Source: Proales similis
Taxonomy: Eukaryota; Rotifera; Eurotatoria; Ploima; Proalidae
Length of the DNA: 64,000 nucleotides
Direction: 5' to 3'
Assembly: GCA_019059635.1 (NCBI GenBank)
Contig: JAGVRJ010000007.1
Coordinates: 248,001 to 312,000 of the forward strand
Of the stretch, positions 1 to 12,011 are shown in pieces (the first letter of the stretch is position 1; each line of letters begins with the position of its first letter). A program made the translations under genes and the position numbers. Under the pieces are notes generated by a model that was not told the DNA's origin, made no database searches, and worked only from the letters and a program-made list of their open reading frames with translations.

Positions 1-479
1 CATTGTGTTGCGCACTCGCTTTCTCGACTTACATTCATCATTCGGCAATCGGAGCCAGGCGTAGATTGGAGCCAACTCAGATGTCGAGCAGTCGAGTTTT
101 CTGTTTTAGAAGTTGTCGGCAGGGCACTCATTAATAATCATGTGGCGTCTATCAGCCCGTTTAAATTTCATTCAAAAATAGCCGAAAATAGAGAGAGGAA
201 TAAAGAATATGAGCAACAAAACAGCCAAATAGGCAACGAGCAACGAAAGTAAGAAACAACACCAGACAATAAAAATTATAAAAAGAGAAAATTGATAAAA
301 GCAAAAGAATAGAAATCAATTTAGTCTAAAGAGGAGGCAGACACAGAGAGAGCGAGCATGTAGACACATGTGATCGTTCAAGGGACGGTCGCGTCCAGCG
401 GGCCAGTAATGAAAAAAGAGAAGAAGTTGATTAAAAATTAAGAATGCACGATCGGTGAGCAATCAGAGGCCGGTCCAAA
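1..479. other. Intergenic / 3' flank of MAPKAPK2, no gene seen
   Basis: No open frame with coding character. The stretch is A-rich with short purine runs and probably holds the 3' UTR of the minus-strand kinase gene that ends at 480. Confidence 0.5.
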
Positions 480-2142
<1,663 letters not shown>

Positions 2143-2684
2143 TAGAGAATGTTTGGCTTTTGTTGCTCTGTCTCTAGTTCACTCGCTGCCTCTCGTTCAG
2201 CACACAAGCGAGCACATATACACACGCGCGCCGAGCCCTATTGAGTAATAAGTCGGCTGATTCGCCAAAGAGAAACGAGTCAGCGATGACTAATCGTTGT
2301 AAGTTGCCAGGCAGTGAGTTTGCCGGCGACGCGTCATCATAACACAAGGCTCATAAAAAATCTCTTTTTCGCACCCTTTTTTCAATCGCTCTCTCTCTCT
2401 CTGTGGCGGTTGCGTGCACCCTCTCTGCGCTACTGAATTGCTCTCGCCTCGCTCACTCGCTCGTTTGATGTTGCTATTGCAAACGCTCTTTACTGTAGAG
2501 ACACGGAGCGATCGAAATGCATAATAAATTTTAAAAAATCGTTCGAGACCGCTTTGTTTGGTTTTATATGCACAAGTTGAAAGCGTTTTGAGCGGTGAAC
2601 GGCTCGCGCGCTTTCTCGCACACATTTCATCATCAAGCAACCTCCTCATTGCAAGTTAGAAAAGAAGCATAAAGGAGCGCTGGA
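2143..2684. other. Divergent intergenic region between MAPKAPK2 and TOMM22
   Basis: About 540 nt between two divergently transcribed genes, so it should hold both promoters. It contains a CT-rich run (about 2389-2402). No coding signal on either strand. Confidence 0.5.
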
Positions 2685-3202
2685 ATGGAACTCACCGGAC
2701 CCGAGGTAACTCTTTGCGCCATTGCGTCTCTGTTCCTCTCTGCCTCTCTCTCTCTCTCTTTGTCTCTCTCTCTCGCTTGGCTCTCTCTCTCGCTTGGCTC
2801 TCTTTGCTGGCCCCATTTCACCATTGGTCTTGATTAAACAAGGAATACGAGTACATCGAAGATGAGACCCTCACCGAGCGTCTATGGGGTCTCACCGAAA
2901 TGTTCCCTGAGCCTGTGCGCGATCTGACCGCCTGCGTGTTCAATAACTCAGTGAAAGCGACCCAGTCGATTTATCAATTGTCGCGCAGTGGCCTCTGGTT
3001 CGTCGCGTCCTCGTTCACCATCCTCATTCTACCAGTCGTTATCGAGCAGGAGCGAAGCACATTCGAAGAGCAGCAAGCCAAGCAACAAAGGCAGCTGTTG
3101 CTGGGGCCCAGCGCAGCCGACTCAGCAGGTCCGAGCAGCTCTCCGATGCTTCCTGGCGGCATTCCGGCTGGCCTCATGTCGCCCCTCGGGCCTGCTAAAT
3201 AG
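2685..3202 (+). CDS. TOMM22: Mitochondrial import receptor subunit TOM22
   Basis: Two exons, 2685-2705 (only MELTGPE) and 2843-3202, separated by a CT-rich 137-nt intron; 126 aa. The core ETLTERLWGLTEMFPE is the signature of TOM22 (LSERLWGLTEMFPE in vertebrates). It is followed by the single membrane segment LWFVASSFTILILPVV and a Gln-rich then Gly/Pro-rich tail with QLLLGP, also as in TOM22. The protein is the central receptor/organiser of the TOM complex in the mitochondrial outer membrane, N-terminus in the cytosol. The acidic N-terminal receptor segment is short (EYEYIEDE). A poly(A) signal AATAAA lies at 3262-3267. The tiny first coding exon would be missed by simple ORF calling. Confidence 0.93.
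2741..2800. repeat. CT-rich microsatellite in TOMM22 intron 1
   Basis: Imperfect (CT)n tract with two CTCTCTCTCGCTTGG units in tandem. It forms an extended polypyrimidine stretch before the 3' splice site. Confidence 0.7.
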
Positions 3203-3439
3203 TGCAAATGTTTCCGTTGTTGATTTCTTAACTTTTTCGCAATTTAACATCTTGTAGCAGAAATAAAGCCCATTGGCTGCCCGATTTGATCTATTTCTCT
3301 AACCGTCTGTCCGTCGTCGAGTTTTTCTTTTAACTGCCGACTCTGCGCGCAGCTGAGCTTTATTTACAATTAATAATCGAGCGTCAGAATGTGTCACGCA
3401 GCAGCACAACAATATGGCGAGTCGGTGCAGCTTTCCTAT

Positions 3440-4700
3440 TTATTGGGGAACGTTGGAGCCGTTCGGCTGGCCGGCCTGAGCAGGCGCTTGAGCACCCGCT
3501 TGTTGAGGGGCCTTCTGCATTTGAGACATTTGATAGGGCCCGTTCGGAGTCTGACTCATCATCATGGGTGCTGGTGCCTGCTGTCCGCCCATGGGCATCA
3601 TGCCCATCGCCTGCACTTGGCCATAGCCTGGCTGCATTACATACCCGCCCATGTGCTGCATTTGCATGCCAGTCTGACCGGCCTGTTGCTGCTGCGGCTG
3701 CTGTTGTTGCGGCTGCTGAGGCCGCATTTGACCTTGCATGTAGACGCCCTGGTTGCCATACTGGGCATACATGTTTTGATTGCTTTGTTGAGCTGGCTGC
3801 GCCTGCATTTGCTGAGGCATCATGTGACCACCGCTGGTGTTCATCGGCTGCGCCATGGGCATTATTTGTCCTTGAGGAGCAACAAACACCATTTGGGCCT
3901 GTCCAGACGAGCCTTGATGAGAATGCTGCGGATTCATGATCATGACCGGCTGCTGCTGCTGCTGCTGTGTTTGTTGTTGCTGTTGGGCTTGCTGAGGGTT
4001 AGACTGAGACATGGAAGCTTGTCCTTGAGCCGGCTGATAGTAGCCGTAATGCTGCTGCTGCTGTTGGGGCATCATTCCACCTTGAACCATCATGCCGGCC
4101 GCTGGTGCCTGCATTGGCTGCTGCTGTCCACCTTGAGTCTGATGGCCCATGCTGTTGACGGAATGTTGCATTTGCTGCGAATGGACTTGCGCCGGCATTT
4201 GCATCGGAGCCATCTGGCCGTGCTGTTGCGGTTGATTTGAGTGCGCAATCGTTTGATTGGGTGCCTTGGTCTGACTTGAGTGCTGCTGTTGTGCTTGTTG
4301 CGGAGTGTGCTGTTGCTGAGGATAAGAATGAGTCGCTTGATGTTGACCTTGGTGGACAGCTTGCTGAGCCTGTTGAAGCTGCTTGCGGCCGGTCTCGGGC
4401 GACTAAAAGCGAGAGCTCACTTTAATTGGCCAAATCGGCTCTCAATCGTTTGAGCAAACTCACCGGCAGCAGACTTTGCACCTCGCTCATCGGCTTGTTC
4501 GGATAGGCCAGACAGGCAAGGTAGACGAGATTGCGATGCAGCTGCTTCTGAAGGTCGAGCGTGTCCTGCATCCGTCCCTTGCTCATCTGCTCGGCGATCA
4601 CACTCACTAGCTGCGTGTTCTCGTCCAGCATTTTCGATATGGTCTCCGGATTGGGCGCCGCCTGAGCCCTCTGGTGCGGCTGAGCGAATACCTCGGACAT
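3440..4700 (-). CDS. SS18: SS18 / SYT family BAF-complex subunit
   Basis: Exons 4700-4464 and 4402-3440, joined in phase 0; 399 aa. Start taken at the ATG at 4700 (MSEVFAQPHQR), matching the SS18 N-terminus MSVAFAAPRQR. Exon 1 encodes the SNH domain: KMLDENTQLVSVIAEQMSKG through LHRNLVYLACLA to QSLLP, with the intron directly after SLLP. Exon 2 encodes a very Gln/Met/Gly/Pro-rich region (QPGB-type low-complexity domain). In animals SS18 is a subunit of the canonical BAF SWI/SNF remodeller and of the p300-linked activation complex, nuclear. The long open frame on the opposite strand of exon 2 is only the antisense of the CAG-rich repeats. A minus-strand AATAAA sits at 3364-3359. Confidence 0.92.
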
Positions 4701-5006
4701 GTTTCGCAAATTCTCACCCCCCGAACCGATTCGATCACGATCTTATATGTTCACTCGTTGATCGTCGAACAGCGGCCATTGCGCTTACTTATGTCCTAAT
4801 TATGTGGGACGTGCATTTCTGCTTGTCCCGCCAAAACTGTTGCTCAGTGCGGACATGGGCAGTCTATTCACAATTTTTATTTTGAAAAAAAAAAAAACAT
4901 GTTCAAATTGAACGCCGTGAGGAGGCGAGAAAATTAAGATTCGCATAAAATGCAACTTGCTGCTCTCAATTCGATGCTTGTGACTGAATGGCGCGTGTCG
5001 CGACGA

Positions 5007-5489
5007 TCAACGTCTAGTCTGCGAGTGGTAGTGCTCTCTCAGGTGCTTTTTAAATAGAGACGGATTCTTCCACAAGTTGCCGGCCTGTACGTTTAGGGCG
5101 CTGCTTATGTTGGGGTCGGCGAGCAGACTCTGGATTGAGAGCAGAACCGACTGAACGTCGTAGGTGGCCGACCATTTCTCCTTGAGAATGTCCAGGCAGA
5201 TGTTGCCGTGCTCATCCACATTCGGATGAAAGCAGGGCGGGTCGAAGCGAACTCGGGGTGCCACCATCGGATAGGTGCTGGGAAACTCGAGCACGAGTCG
5301 AAACTCAAGGCCGTCGTAGACGGTGCCGCTTGGCCCTTCGATGGTGCCGAACCAGCGGTAGAGATTGTCGCCGTCCGGAAAGGCCGAGATGCCTTTCTCG
5401 TTCGACATCATCAGTTTGAGCAGCTCCTGTTGGAGTCGCTTGCTGACCGAGCTTTTGCCGGTGCCAGACTCGCCCGCCGATGCGCTCAT
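5007..5489 (-). CDS. UBE2C: Ubiquitin-conjugating enzyme E2 C (UbcH10 type)
   Basis: Single-exon 160-aa frame. Contains [27 protein letters not shown], split here as [13 protein letters not shown] and [12 protein letters not shown], diagnostic of UBE2C rather than other E2s. The active-site motif is [20 protein letters not shown] with catalytic Cys98, and [12 protein letters not shown] follows. UBE2C is the E2 that primes ubiquitin chains for the anaphase-promoting complex. The short Ser/Gly/Lys N-terminus ([18 protein letters not shown]) takes the place of the regulatory N-terminal extension. The C-terminus lacks the D-box-like tail seen in some vertebrate orthologues. A minus-strand AATAAA lies at 4881-4876. 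Confidence 0.94.
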   Translation of the reverse strand: MSASAGESGTGKSSVSKRLQQELLKLMMSNEKGISAFPDGDNLYRWFGTIEGPSGTVYDGLEFRLVLEFPSTYPMVAPRVRFDPPCFHPNVDEHGNICLDILKEKWSATYDVQSVLLSIQSLLADPNISSALNVQAGNLWKNPSLFKKHLREHYHSQTRR

Positions 5490-5797
5490 TTGTTTGTTGA
5501 TTAAGCAATGATTGCTGGTCGATTGTACAATTCAGATCTCTCTGTCGTCTGCCTCTCTCTCTCTCTCTCTTGTTTGTGTGTACAAATGGGCCAAGCCAAT
5601 GACCGCATGTATTAGCCAACAGTGCTGCTAATCGCTTGTCTGGACAAACTTAATTATGCGAAACCAACAAAACGTTTCCTTGAGAATTTGCTCGACAAGA
5701 GACAGGAAATGGCTCAAATTCAGTTTATTTTCTATTGAATTCAATTAAATTTGATTAGTGCAGGCGGTTGGTGAACGCAAAAAAAGCGAGGAAAGCT

Positions 5798-7330
5798 CTA
5801 ATAAAAGCGAGTGTCACGAGGAGCGCACAGCCAGGCCAGAGAAAAGCTGACCAAAGTAAATAGAGAGGCGCTGAGCGCCAGAAGTGGAATGCTGAGCGAG
5901 GGAGAGGCTGTCTGGAAGCCGAGCCAGTGAGCACTCGGCTGGAAAACGTCCAAGAGGAAGCCGGTCGCTTGCTGATACGCAATCGAGCCGAGAGCGATGC
6001 TTATTATGAACATTGAAAGTGTGAACGGGTTGAAAGAGGGAAGCATGTGCTTGGCTGTCATCAGACCGCTGGGAACAAGCGGTCCCGAGACAAAGCCGAG
6101 AGTGGGTACCAGAAAGCGAATGAGAACGGGCAGTTCGGACAGGCGCGGAATACAAAATAGCATGGCGACCAGGACGTTTAAAAGCGCGATTGCCAGAAAG
6201 AACGGCTTGGTGGGCAGCTTAAAGCCGAGCAGAGTGGCAAACACGCGGCCGGCGATGAACAGCGCCCAGTACCAGCTCTCGAGCTGCGCGAACTGGTCAC
6301 TGGCCAGCTGTGCTGGTCCCAGCGTCAGATATGTAAGCATGAAGCGAGTGAAAACAGTTATGAACCCTTGCGCAGAGAAGAACATTGCGAACAGGAACAG
6401 GAATCGCGGATTGAATATAACCAGACCGGCTGGCTTGTGCGCCGACTGATTGGACGAGTTGAGTCGAGACGACGAGCTGCGGTCCATTTGCGAGAGATTC
6501 AATAGAACAGCTACAACGAGCGCGGCACTTGCCACGCTCATATAAGGCGTGCGAAGGTCAACTTGATCTGAAGTCAGTTGCAGTGAGGTAGCGTTTGTCG
6601 AGTTGGTCACGTTGACTGAATCGGTCGCCTCGATGAACGGCTTTGAGACTTGAACTGCGAGGACGGCGCCGATGCCGTAGCCTGCATGCATGACGTTGAT
6701 GGGCGACGCGTTTGACTCTGCCTTCACCGACCAGATGCTCAGTATGAGCATGTTGCCGCACAGCTCATAGACCGCTTGGGCTAGTCCCTGAGTGGCGAAG
6801 CAGACCAAGCATGTCATGTAGCTCGTGGTCACTGGAAGCAGATAGTTCGCTTTCAATTCAGAGTCAATTCAGCTGAAAAGAGTTTGTTTCAAATGCCAAG
6901 TCCTACATATAGCGATCAGAATAGAAGCGGCCGACAGGAAGAACTTGTAGTAGCTGTTGAGACGTCGCAGAATCAGACCGAACAGAACGGTGCAGACGAG
7001 GAAGCCGAAATTGCGGAGATCGAGCGCAAACGAAATTTGCGAATAGTTGGCGCCGAACTGCGCTCGCAGGCTCTCAAACGTGGGACCCACAAGCTCGTAG
7101 TTCAGGCCGTAGCCAATCCAGACGAGCATGAGCAGACCGGTGTGAACAAGACGCCACGTATTCACGCTTCCGTCATCGGCGGTGCTGCTGTTTGCCAACT
7201 GGCACGCAGTTTGCCGTCTCTCTGTCTCGTGCACAATGCCCTGGTTGCCGTCTTCGTCGTCGATCAAACGCTGCCTGTCGTCCAATTCTACAAAGTCGTT
7301 TAGCTCGATTCGTTCCATTTGGGCGTCCAT
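5798..7330 (-). CDS. Major facilitator superfamily transporter, MFSD4 / NaGLT1-like
   Basis: Two exons, 7330-6907 and 6849-5798, joined in phase 1 across a 57-nt intron; 491 aa. About 12 hydrophobic segments. A cytosolic acidic N-terminus of about 60 aa precedes TM1 (LVHTGLLMLVWIGYGLNYEL) and a GPTFESLRAQFG loop typical of the MFSD4/sodium-dependent glucose transporter 1 family. TM4 carries ELCGNMLILSIWSVKA, matching the D/E-x-GGN-x-x-LLSLW motif of that family, and then a large extracellular loop with several N-glycosylation sequons (NVTNSTNATS). The usual second-half TM6-TM12 pattern is present. The substrate cannot be read from sequence. The C-terminus is very short (APRDTRFY). Confidence 0.8.
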
Positions 7331-7799
7331 TTTCTCAATGCACTCATCGATTATTGTAAAAGCGAGAACAGGACACAGGCCAGGACGTCTGGGTCCGATA
7401 CTCCGTATCTCGCTCTAATTCTCTAGCAAAAGGGGGCACAGCCAATCGAGAGAAGCAGTTAGAGAGAGAGAGAGACACACACACACAGACACACGCCAAA
7501 GACACTGATGTAATGAATAAAATTTTAACTTTGACTTAAATATTCATAATTCATGCGAACGTTCAATGAATTGTCGTTGGCAGAGCGTCGTTTGTCAGTT
7601 GCGCTTGAAAATCAGGTTTACCGAGCGGGCTGTCGCGTTAATTTATTTTCAAAAAATTTTTTAATCACTCAAGTTCGACTGCGCCATGCAGACTGTAAAA
7701 TTCGATTTGCAACGCCAAAACGCACCAGCATGGACGGAGTGTGGCACATTTGCGCGCGCGCGCGCATTCTACTTAGCAAAGAGGAAAACCCGGACCACA
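7331..7799. other. Divergent intergenic region (MFS transporter / POLR2L)
   Basis: About 470 nt of non-coding DNA with a GA/CA microsatellite near 7461-7494 and a (CG)n run just before POLR2L at about 7753-7765. It likely contains both promoters. Confidence 0.5.
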
Positions 7800-8065
7800 A
7801 TGATCATTCCGATTCGATGCTTCACCTGCGGCAAGGTGATCGGCAATAAATGGGAGACCTTCTTCGAGCTTGTGCACTCAGGCTATCCAGAAGGGTGAGC
7901 TCCACAAAACAGCGCAATTCTGTGCGCGATTTTTTCTTAATTTTGTTCAAAACCAGCGAGGCCCTCGACGCCATCAACCTGAAGCGATACTGCTGCCGTC
8001 GCATGCTGCTCTCGCACGTGGACCTGATTGAAAAGCTGCTGAATTACGCTCCTATTCAGAACTAG
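7800..8065 (+). CDS. POLR2L: RNA polymerases I/II/III subunit RPABC5 (Rpb10)
   Basis: Exons 7800-7894 and 7957-8065 with a 62-nt intron; exactly 67 aa, the universal length of Rpb10. Begins [18 protein letters not shown] and includes [21 protein letters not shown], so all four zinc ligands (CxxC and CC) are present. It is a small structural subunit shared by all three nuclear RNA polymerases. Poly(A) signal AATAAA at 8095-8100. Confidence 0.97.
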
Positions 8066-8303
8066 GTCTTTGATGCAATCTAGACTTTGTGAATAATAAA
8101 TTCGATTAAATTTGTCTTTTCTCGCCAATCCTAACCTTTGCGTTTATTTTCTTCCCATTTTTCAACTCGCGGGCTCTCACCTTTGACTCTGGTTGTGGTT
8201 GTTGTCGTCGCTGCCGCAGGTTGGCGAATGAGGACTGAGAGATGCTGATGACACGTAAACTCAATCAAGCAGACCGAAACTGAGCCGGCCCGCATCTACA
8301 AGC

Positions 8304-8504
8304 TTAGTCAAGTAGCGATTGCGTCAAGGGCGTCAATTGTTCATTCGACTGCTCTCTACGAGTCTGGATGGAGTCTTTCTCAATTTTAATGAGATGCCGA
8401 AATTGTCGAGTTGGCTGGCGACTTGGCTCGGCTTGGCTCATTGAGCAAACTATTGTCAATATATGAAGAATAAATAATGCCAAAGTCAAAGGCGAAAATT
8501 GCAT
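8304..8504 (-). CDS. Possible small secreted peptide, unknown (low confidence)
   Basis: 66-aa frame starting with a true ATG. The N-terminus has a convincing signal-peptide profile: hydrophobic core LTLALFILHILTIVC, plausible cleavage after SQA. A basic, Arg/Gln-rich mature part of about 40 aa without cysteines follows. A minus-strand AATAAA is present downstream at 8148-8143, giving a convergent arrangement with POLR2L. It lies in the intergenic space just upstream of the ODC-like gene on the other strand. No homologue recognised; it may be a chance frame. Confidence 0.25.
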   Translation of the reverse strand: MQFSPLTLALFILHILTIVCSMSQAEPSRQPTRQFRHLIKIEKDSIQTRREQSNEQLTPLTQSLLD

Positions 8505-8540
8505 AAAATTTCAACACACACCTATCTGCACCCAACTGCC

Positions 8541-10102
8541 ATGGAGTTCTACGACTTAAGCTCAAGTGTAGATGGCGATGGCATGGCATTCATAAAAAAG
8601 TTCATTCAAGAAGAGGTAGTCGACTAACCCTTAAATGTTTTCAAGGTCAACGCCTTAAAACTCGCCTTTTTTCTATTCAAACACACACACACACACACAC
8701 CAACAAAAAACTCAAATTCAAATCTCTTCCGCTCGTACTGATCACCAATCAGACTCCTGACTCGAATCCGGTGTTTTTTGCAGACCTCGACCAAATATGC
8801 GAGCGCGTCTTCCTCTGGCGTCGACTCTTTCCGCGAGTGAAGCCGTTCTATGCGTTCAAGAGCAACTACGACTGGCCTGTGTACAAGCTGCTGGAGAAGC
8901 TCGGCACCGGCTTCGAGTGTGCCAGTCAAGGCGAGATCGCCACTCTGCTGGCGGGCGGCGTTTCGGCCCACAAGATCATATTCGGCAATCCGAACAAAAT
9001 CGCCTCGCACATCAAACACGCTAGTGAACATAACGTGCCCTATTTGGCGTTCGACAACGAGTGCGAGTTGATAAAGATAAAAACTCACCACCCGAACGCC
9101 GAGTGTCTGCTGCGAATCAAAGTCGACTCGCTGCCCGTGCGATTCGGTGCCGACCAAGCTCAAGCCAGAGAGCTCATTTCGAAGGCGCTCGAGTTGAACA
9201 TGCAACTGGCCGGCATATGCTTCTACGTTGGTTTCAGGCAAAAGTCCTCGGACAGCATAAACGCGTCGATTCGCAGAGCGCGCACTCTCTTCGACTTTGC
9301 CCGAGTCTATTTGGGCCATCAAATGTATATCTTGGACATTGGTGGCGGCCTGCCGGGCACTAGTCAGTCGCTTGAGCTCATCGAGAGCATTGCGCAGTCA
9401 ATCAACAAGACGCTCGACCAATTCTTCCCGCACGACATGTTCACTGCGCTCTGTTCGAAGAGCGGACGAAAGTTTGAAATATTCGCCGAACTGGGCACTT
9501 ACTTTACCACATCGGCTTACTGGCTCTGCACGAACGTCTTGTCCAAGCGCGAGGTTGACTTGGCCGGGGACGAGCGAGCACTGATTGACTCGCCGCTGGA
9601 CAATGGCCAATGCGTTCCGGGCTTTCTCGCAGCTAAACGAATCTGCCAGACTCGGTCAAAATATTTGTATTGCCTAAACGACAGTACTCACGCCTCGTTC
9701 ATGTGGTACGAGCTCTCTTCAAGTCCGCCGATGATCTTGAGACGGGCTGACTGCTCTCAGATTCAGTCCGACCTGGCCTTGTCAAGTGTGTTTGGCGCCA
9801 CGTGTGATAGCAGGGATTTGATCTTGTCAAACGTGTGGATTCCGCACGACATTCAACTCGGCGACTACTTTTTGTTTACAAACATGGGCAGCTACACCAA
9901 GACCGCGGCCGCCTACTTCAACGACATTCCTTGTCCGCGCACCATATTCTTCTTCAAAAACTATCCACACCTGATCAAGCCGGTGCTCAACGAGTTTATG
10001 AATAAAAACCGACAAACGACATCAAATCCGAAAGCTTCCACATTTCAAATGCAAGGCTGTCCGGAGCATTTGGCCGAGATGAAATTAGTGAACAAAAAGT
10101 GA
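8541..10102 (+). CDS. Ornithine decarboxylase homologue, probably inactive (antizyme-inhibitor-like)
   Basis: Exons 8541-8615 and 8753-10102; 474 aa. Fold-type III PLP decarboxylase framework is clear: PFYAFKSN (Lys61, the PLP lysine), GTGFECAS, VRFGA, DIGGGLPG, FGATCDSRD (Cys376/Asp377, the active-site pair) and TNMGSYT (Tyr). Key cofactor contacts have changed. The His that stacks on PLP in ODC (SFHVGSG) is Tyr183 in CFYVGFR. The EPGR phosphate-binding motif is ELGT, with Arg replaced by Thr274. The Asp of GTGFDCAS is Glu80. Loss at the Asp and Arg positions is also what distinguishes antizyme inhibitors from ODC. I infer reduced or no decarboxylase activity and a regulatory role through antizyme. 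There is a family-unlike tail of about 45 aa. Confidence 0.85.
8681..8700. repeat. (CA)n microsatellite in ODC-like intron 1
   Basis: Nine to ten perfect AC dinucleotides inside the 137-nt intron. Confidence 0.85.
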
Positions 10103-10362
10103 ACGCGACTGCCCTTCCTCCTTTCCTCGGTCCTGTTCAGTAGGAGAAACGCAAATAGTTTGCAAATAAAATTCAATGAAGGAAGCGAGCGTTTATTCTT
10201 GAAAGAGACATTTTGACACAAAACCACTTTGAGACCCAACACACACACACACACATGCAGTCAAGCATGTTCGCACTTGAAGTGACCAAGAGGGCAGGAA
10301 TCTCTCGTCTGCTGCCCTTGAACTGACCGAGTAAACAAGGGAAAATTTACACGGATTCACAG

Positions 10363-12011
10363 TCAGTCAGACTGCGAACGACTAGGACGATGGTTGTACA
10401 GTCCTTGTGCCATTAGCTGGAGAGCCAACGGGTTTTTCACGCCGGTCGACTTTTTTATTTTTGCTCGTTTGTTCTGGAACCAGATTTTTATCTGCGACTC
10501 GTTTAGCTTTAGCTCGTTGGCCAGCGTTTGCCGCTTCTCGCCCGTCAAGTATCTGCACTTGTCGAACTCGTCGCGGAGTCGCTCTAGCTGGCTGCTGGAG
10601 AAGGCAGTGCGCGGCCTTTTGGACTGATCGCTGTCGCTCAGCTCGTCCTCATTCTCCTCGTCGCTCTTGATGGGTCCATCTCGAGTCCTGTAGTCGTCGG
10701 TCGAGTTTGACCTGCTCGCCACTGGCTCGTCATTTATGATTGAATTGATGGCGGTCAGAAAGGGCGAAGAATAAATCTCGTCCTTAGACACGTTTGAGCT
10801 GGTGCGTCTCTTTTTATCCGATTCGCACTTCTTTTTTGTGCGCTTTCGATGCCGAGGGCCTGTGTATGGAAAAGAGATTTAAGATTAAGCAACCAAATGC
10901 GCACATCCACATATGGATGTGTGTGTGTGTGTGTGTGTGCTTGATAGGCGAGAAATGAAATAAGGCGGCGGCAGATAGAGAAATACTCAAGGCGCAATTA
11001 AGAGTCTATTAGACGAGCTGATCGAAATGCTTGATGAAAAAGATGATTAATTGGCACGCATGACGATGATGATGATCTGCATGGGCAAGTGAGACTCAGA
11101 GCGAGGTATGAGAGGCAGCCAACGAGGCCAAGAGAGAGAGAGAGGGAGACGTGCTCAGGAGGAGATTGCTATCACTCGCCTCTAAATCGAGCATATCCAA
11201 TTAATGCCCGCCGATCGTATCACCGAGTTTCAAACGAGCATGCCGTCGCTCAACAAATAGGCGACATGTGCTGGACGCGTTAATTGCATTCTAATCGCGA
11301 AATTGTTTACTTACCGGCGCTGGGCCGATCCGAATAGCGAGTGCAAAATATCCAAGCGGGAAGCTGACTCTTGCCGGACGATGCCGAATCGGTCTCCTTG
11401 GCCTCACTAGACTCGGAGACTCTTCTCTCTTCCAATTGACGCGCGGTCGACTTGCTCGATGTGTAACTAACTGCGGACTCTGACTGCTTCCGCGTTAGAC
11501 GTTCCAAAGACGAAAGAATTGAATGAGTTCCACAATCGTGCGAATCGAGCTCGCCCTTGTACGTTGGTGACGCAGACTTTTCACTGTGACGCAGCAGGTA
11601 TTGTTCCACGAGCGCTTGGTAAAGCCCGATCGACTGGCCCGGGTAGTTTGAATCGATTTGGCCAGACTGAGAGCTCTGTCCTAGAATGTCCGATATGAGA
11701 AACGATGCCTTGGGACGCTTTGTGTCATTGGCGCCGCACTCTGTGCCGACTGACTTGCGCTTGTTGCTGGCCGTGCACGACTCTACTTCGTCTTGACAGT
11801 CAAGCGAGCCCCGGTTCGAGCATGAAGAAGTGGAATTGGGCGAGTGCGCGGCATTGAATTGCTGTCTAAGCGCCTCGTTCAGGTCGTGGTGTCCAGGCGG
11901 CCGCGGCGTATATGCGGTGGCGGCGGCCGCAGCGGCCAACAGCGCTTGTTGAATTGAGTACATAAAACGAACAGCATCGAGCTCAATCATTGCTGCCGAG
12001 CGCTTCTGCAT
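10363..12011 (-). CDS. en: Engrailed homeobox transcription factor
   Basis: Exons 12011-11315 and 10859-10363, joined in phase 1; 397 aa. All engrailed homology regions are seen in order. EH1 (FLISDILGQ, about 103-111) is the Groucho-binding repressor motif. EH2 ([17 protein letters not shown], about 217-233) lies at the end of exon 1 and is the Exd/Pbx-contacting motif. EH3-like basic stretch ([10 protein letters not shown]) starts exon 2. The EH4 homeodomain runs from [16 protein letters not shown] to [17 protein letters not shown]5 ([18 protein letters not shown]) follows. It should be a nuclear DNA-binding repressor. The spacer between EH3 and the homeodomain is unusually long (about 50 aa, acidic). 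Start is the ATG at 12011; a 3' splice-like TTTCAG lies just upstream, so an extra 5' exon is possible. Confidence 0.95.
10919..10940. repeat. (TG)n microsatellite in engrailed intron
   Basis: About 11 TG dinucleotides within the roughly 455-nt engrailed intron. Confidence 0.85.

Noticed and set aside
3389-4240. 283-codon Leu/His-rich open frame on the plus strand
   Set aside because: Antisense of the CAG/Gln-rich SS18 exon; the composition is the mirror of the repeats and there is no start context or homology.
8624-9322. 232-codon minus-strand open frame
   Set aside because: Antisense of the ODC-like gene, whose domain signature is clear on the other strand.
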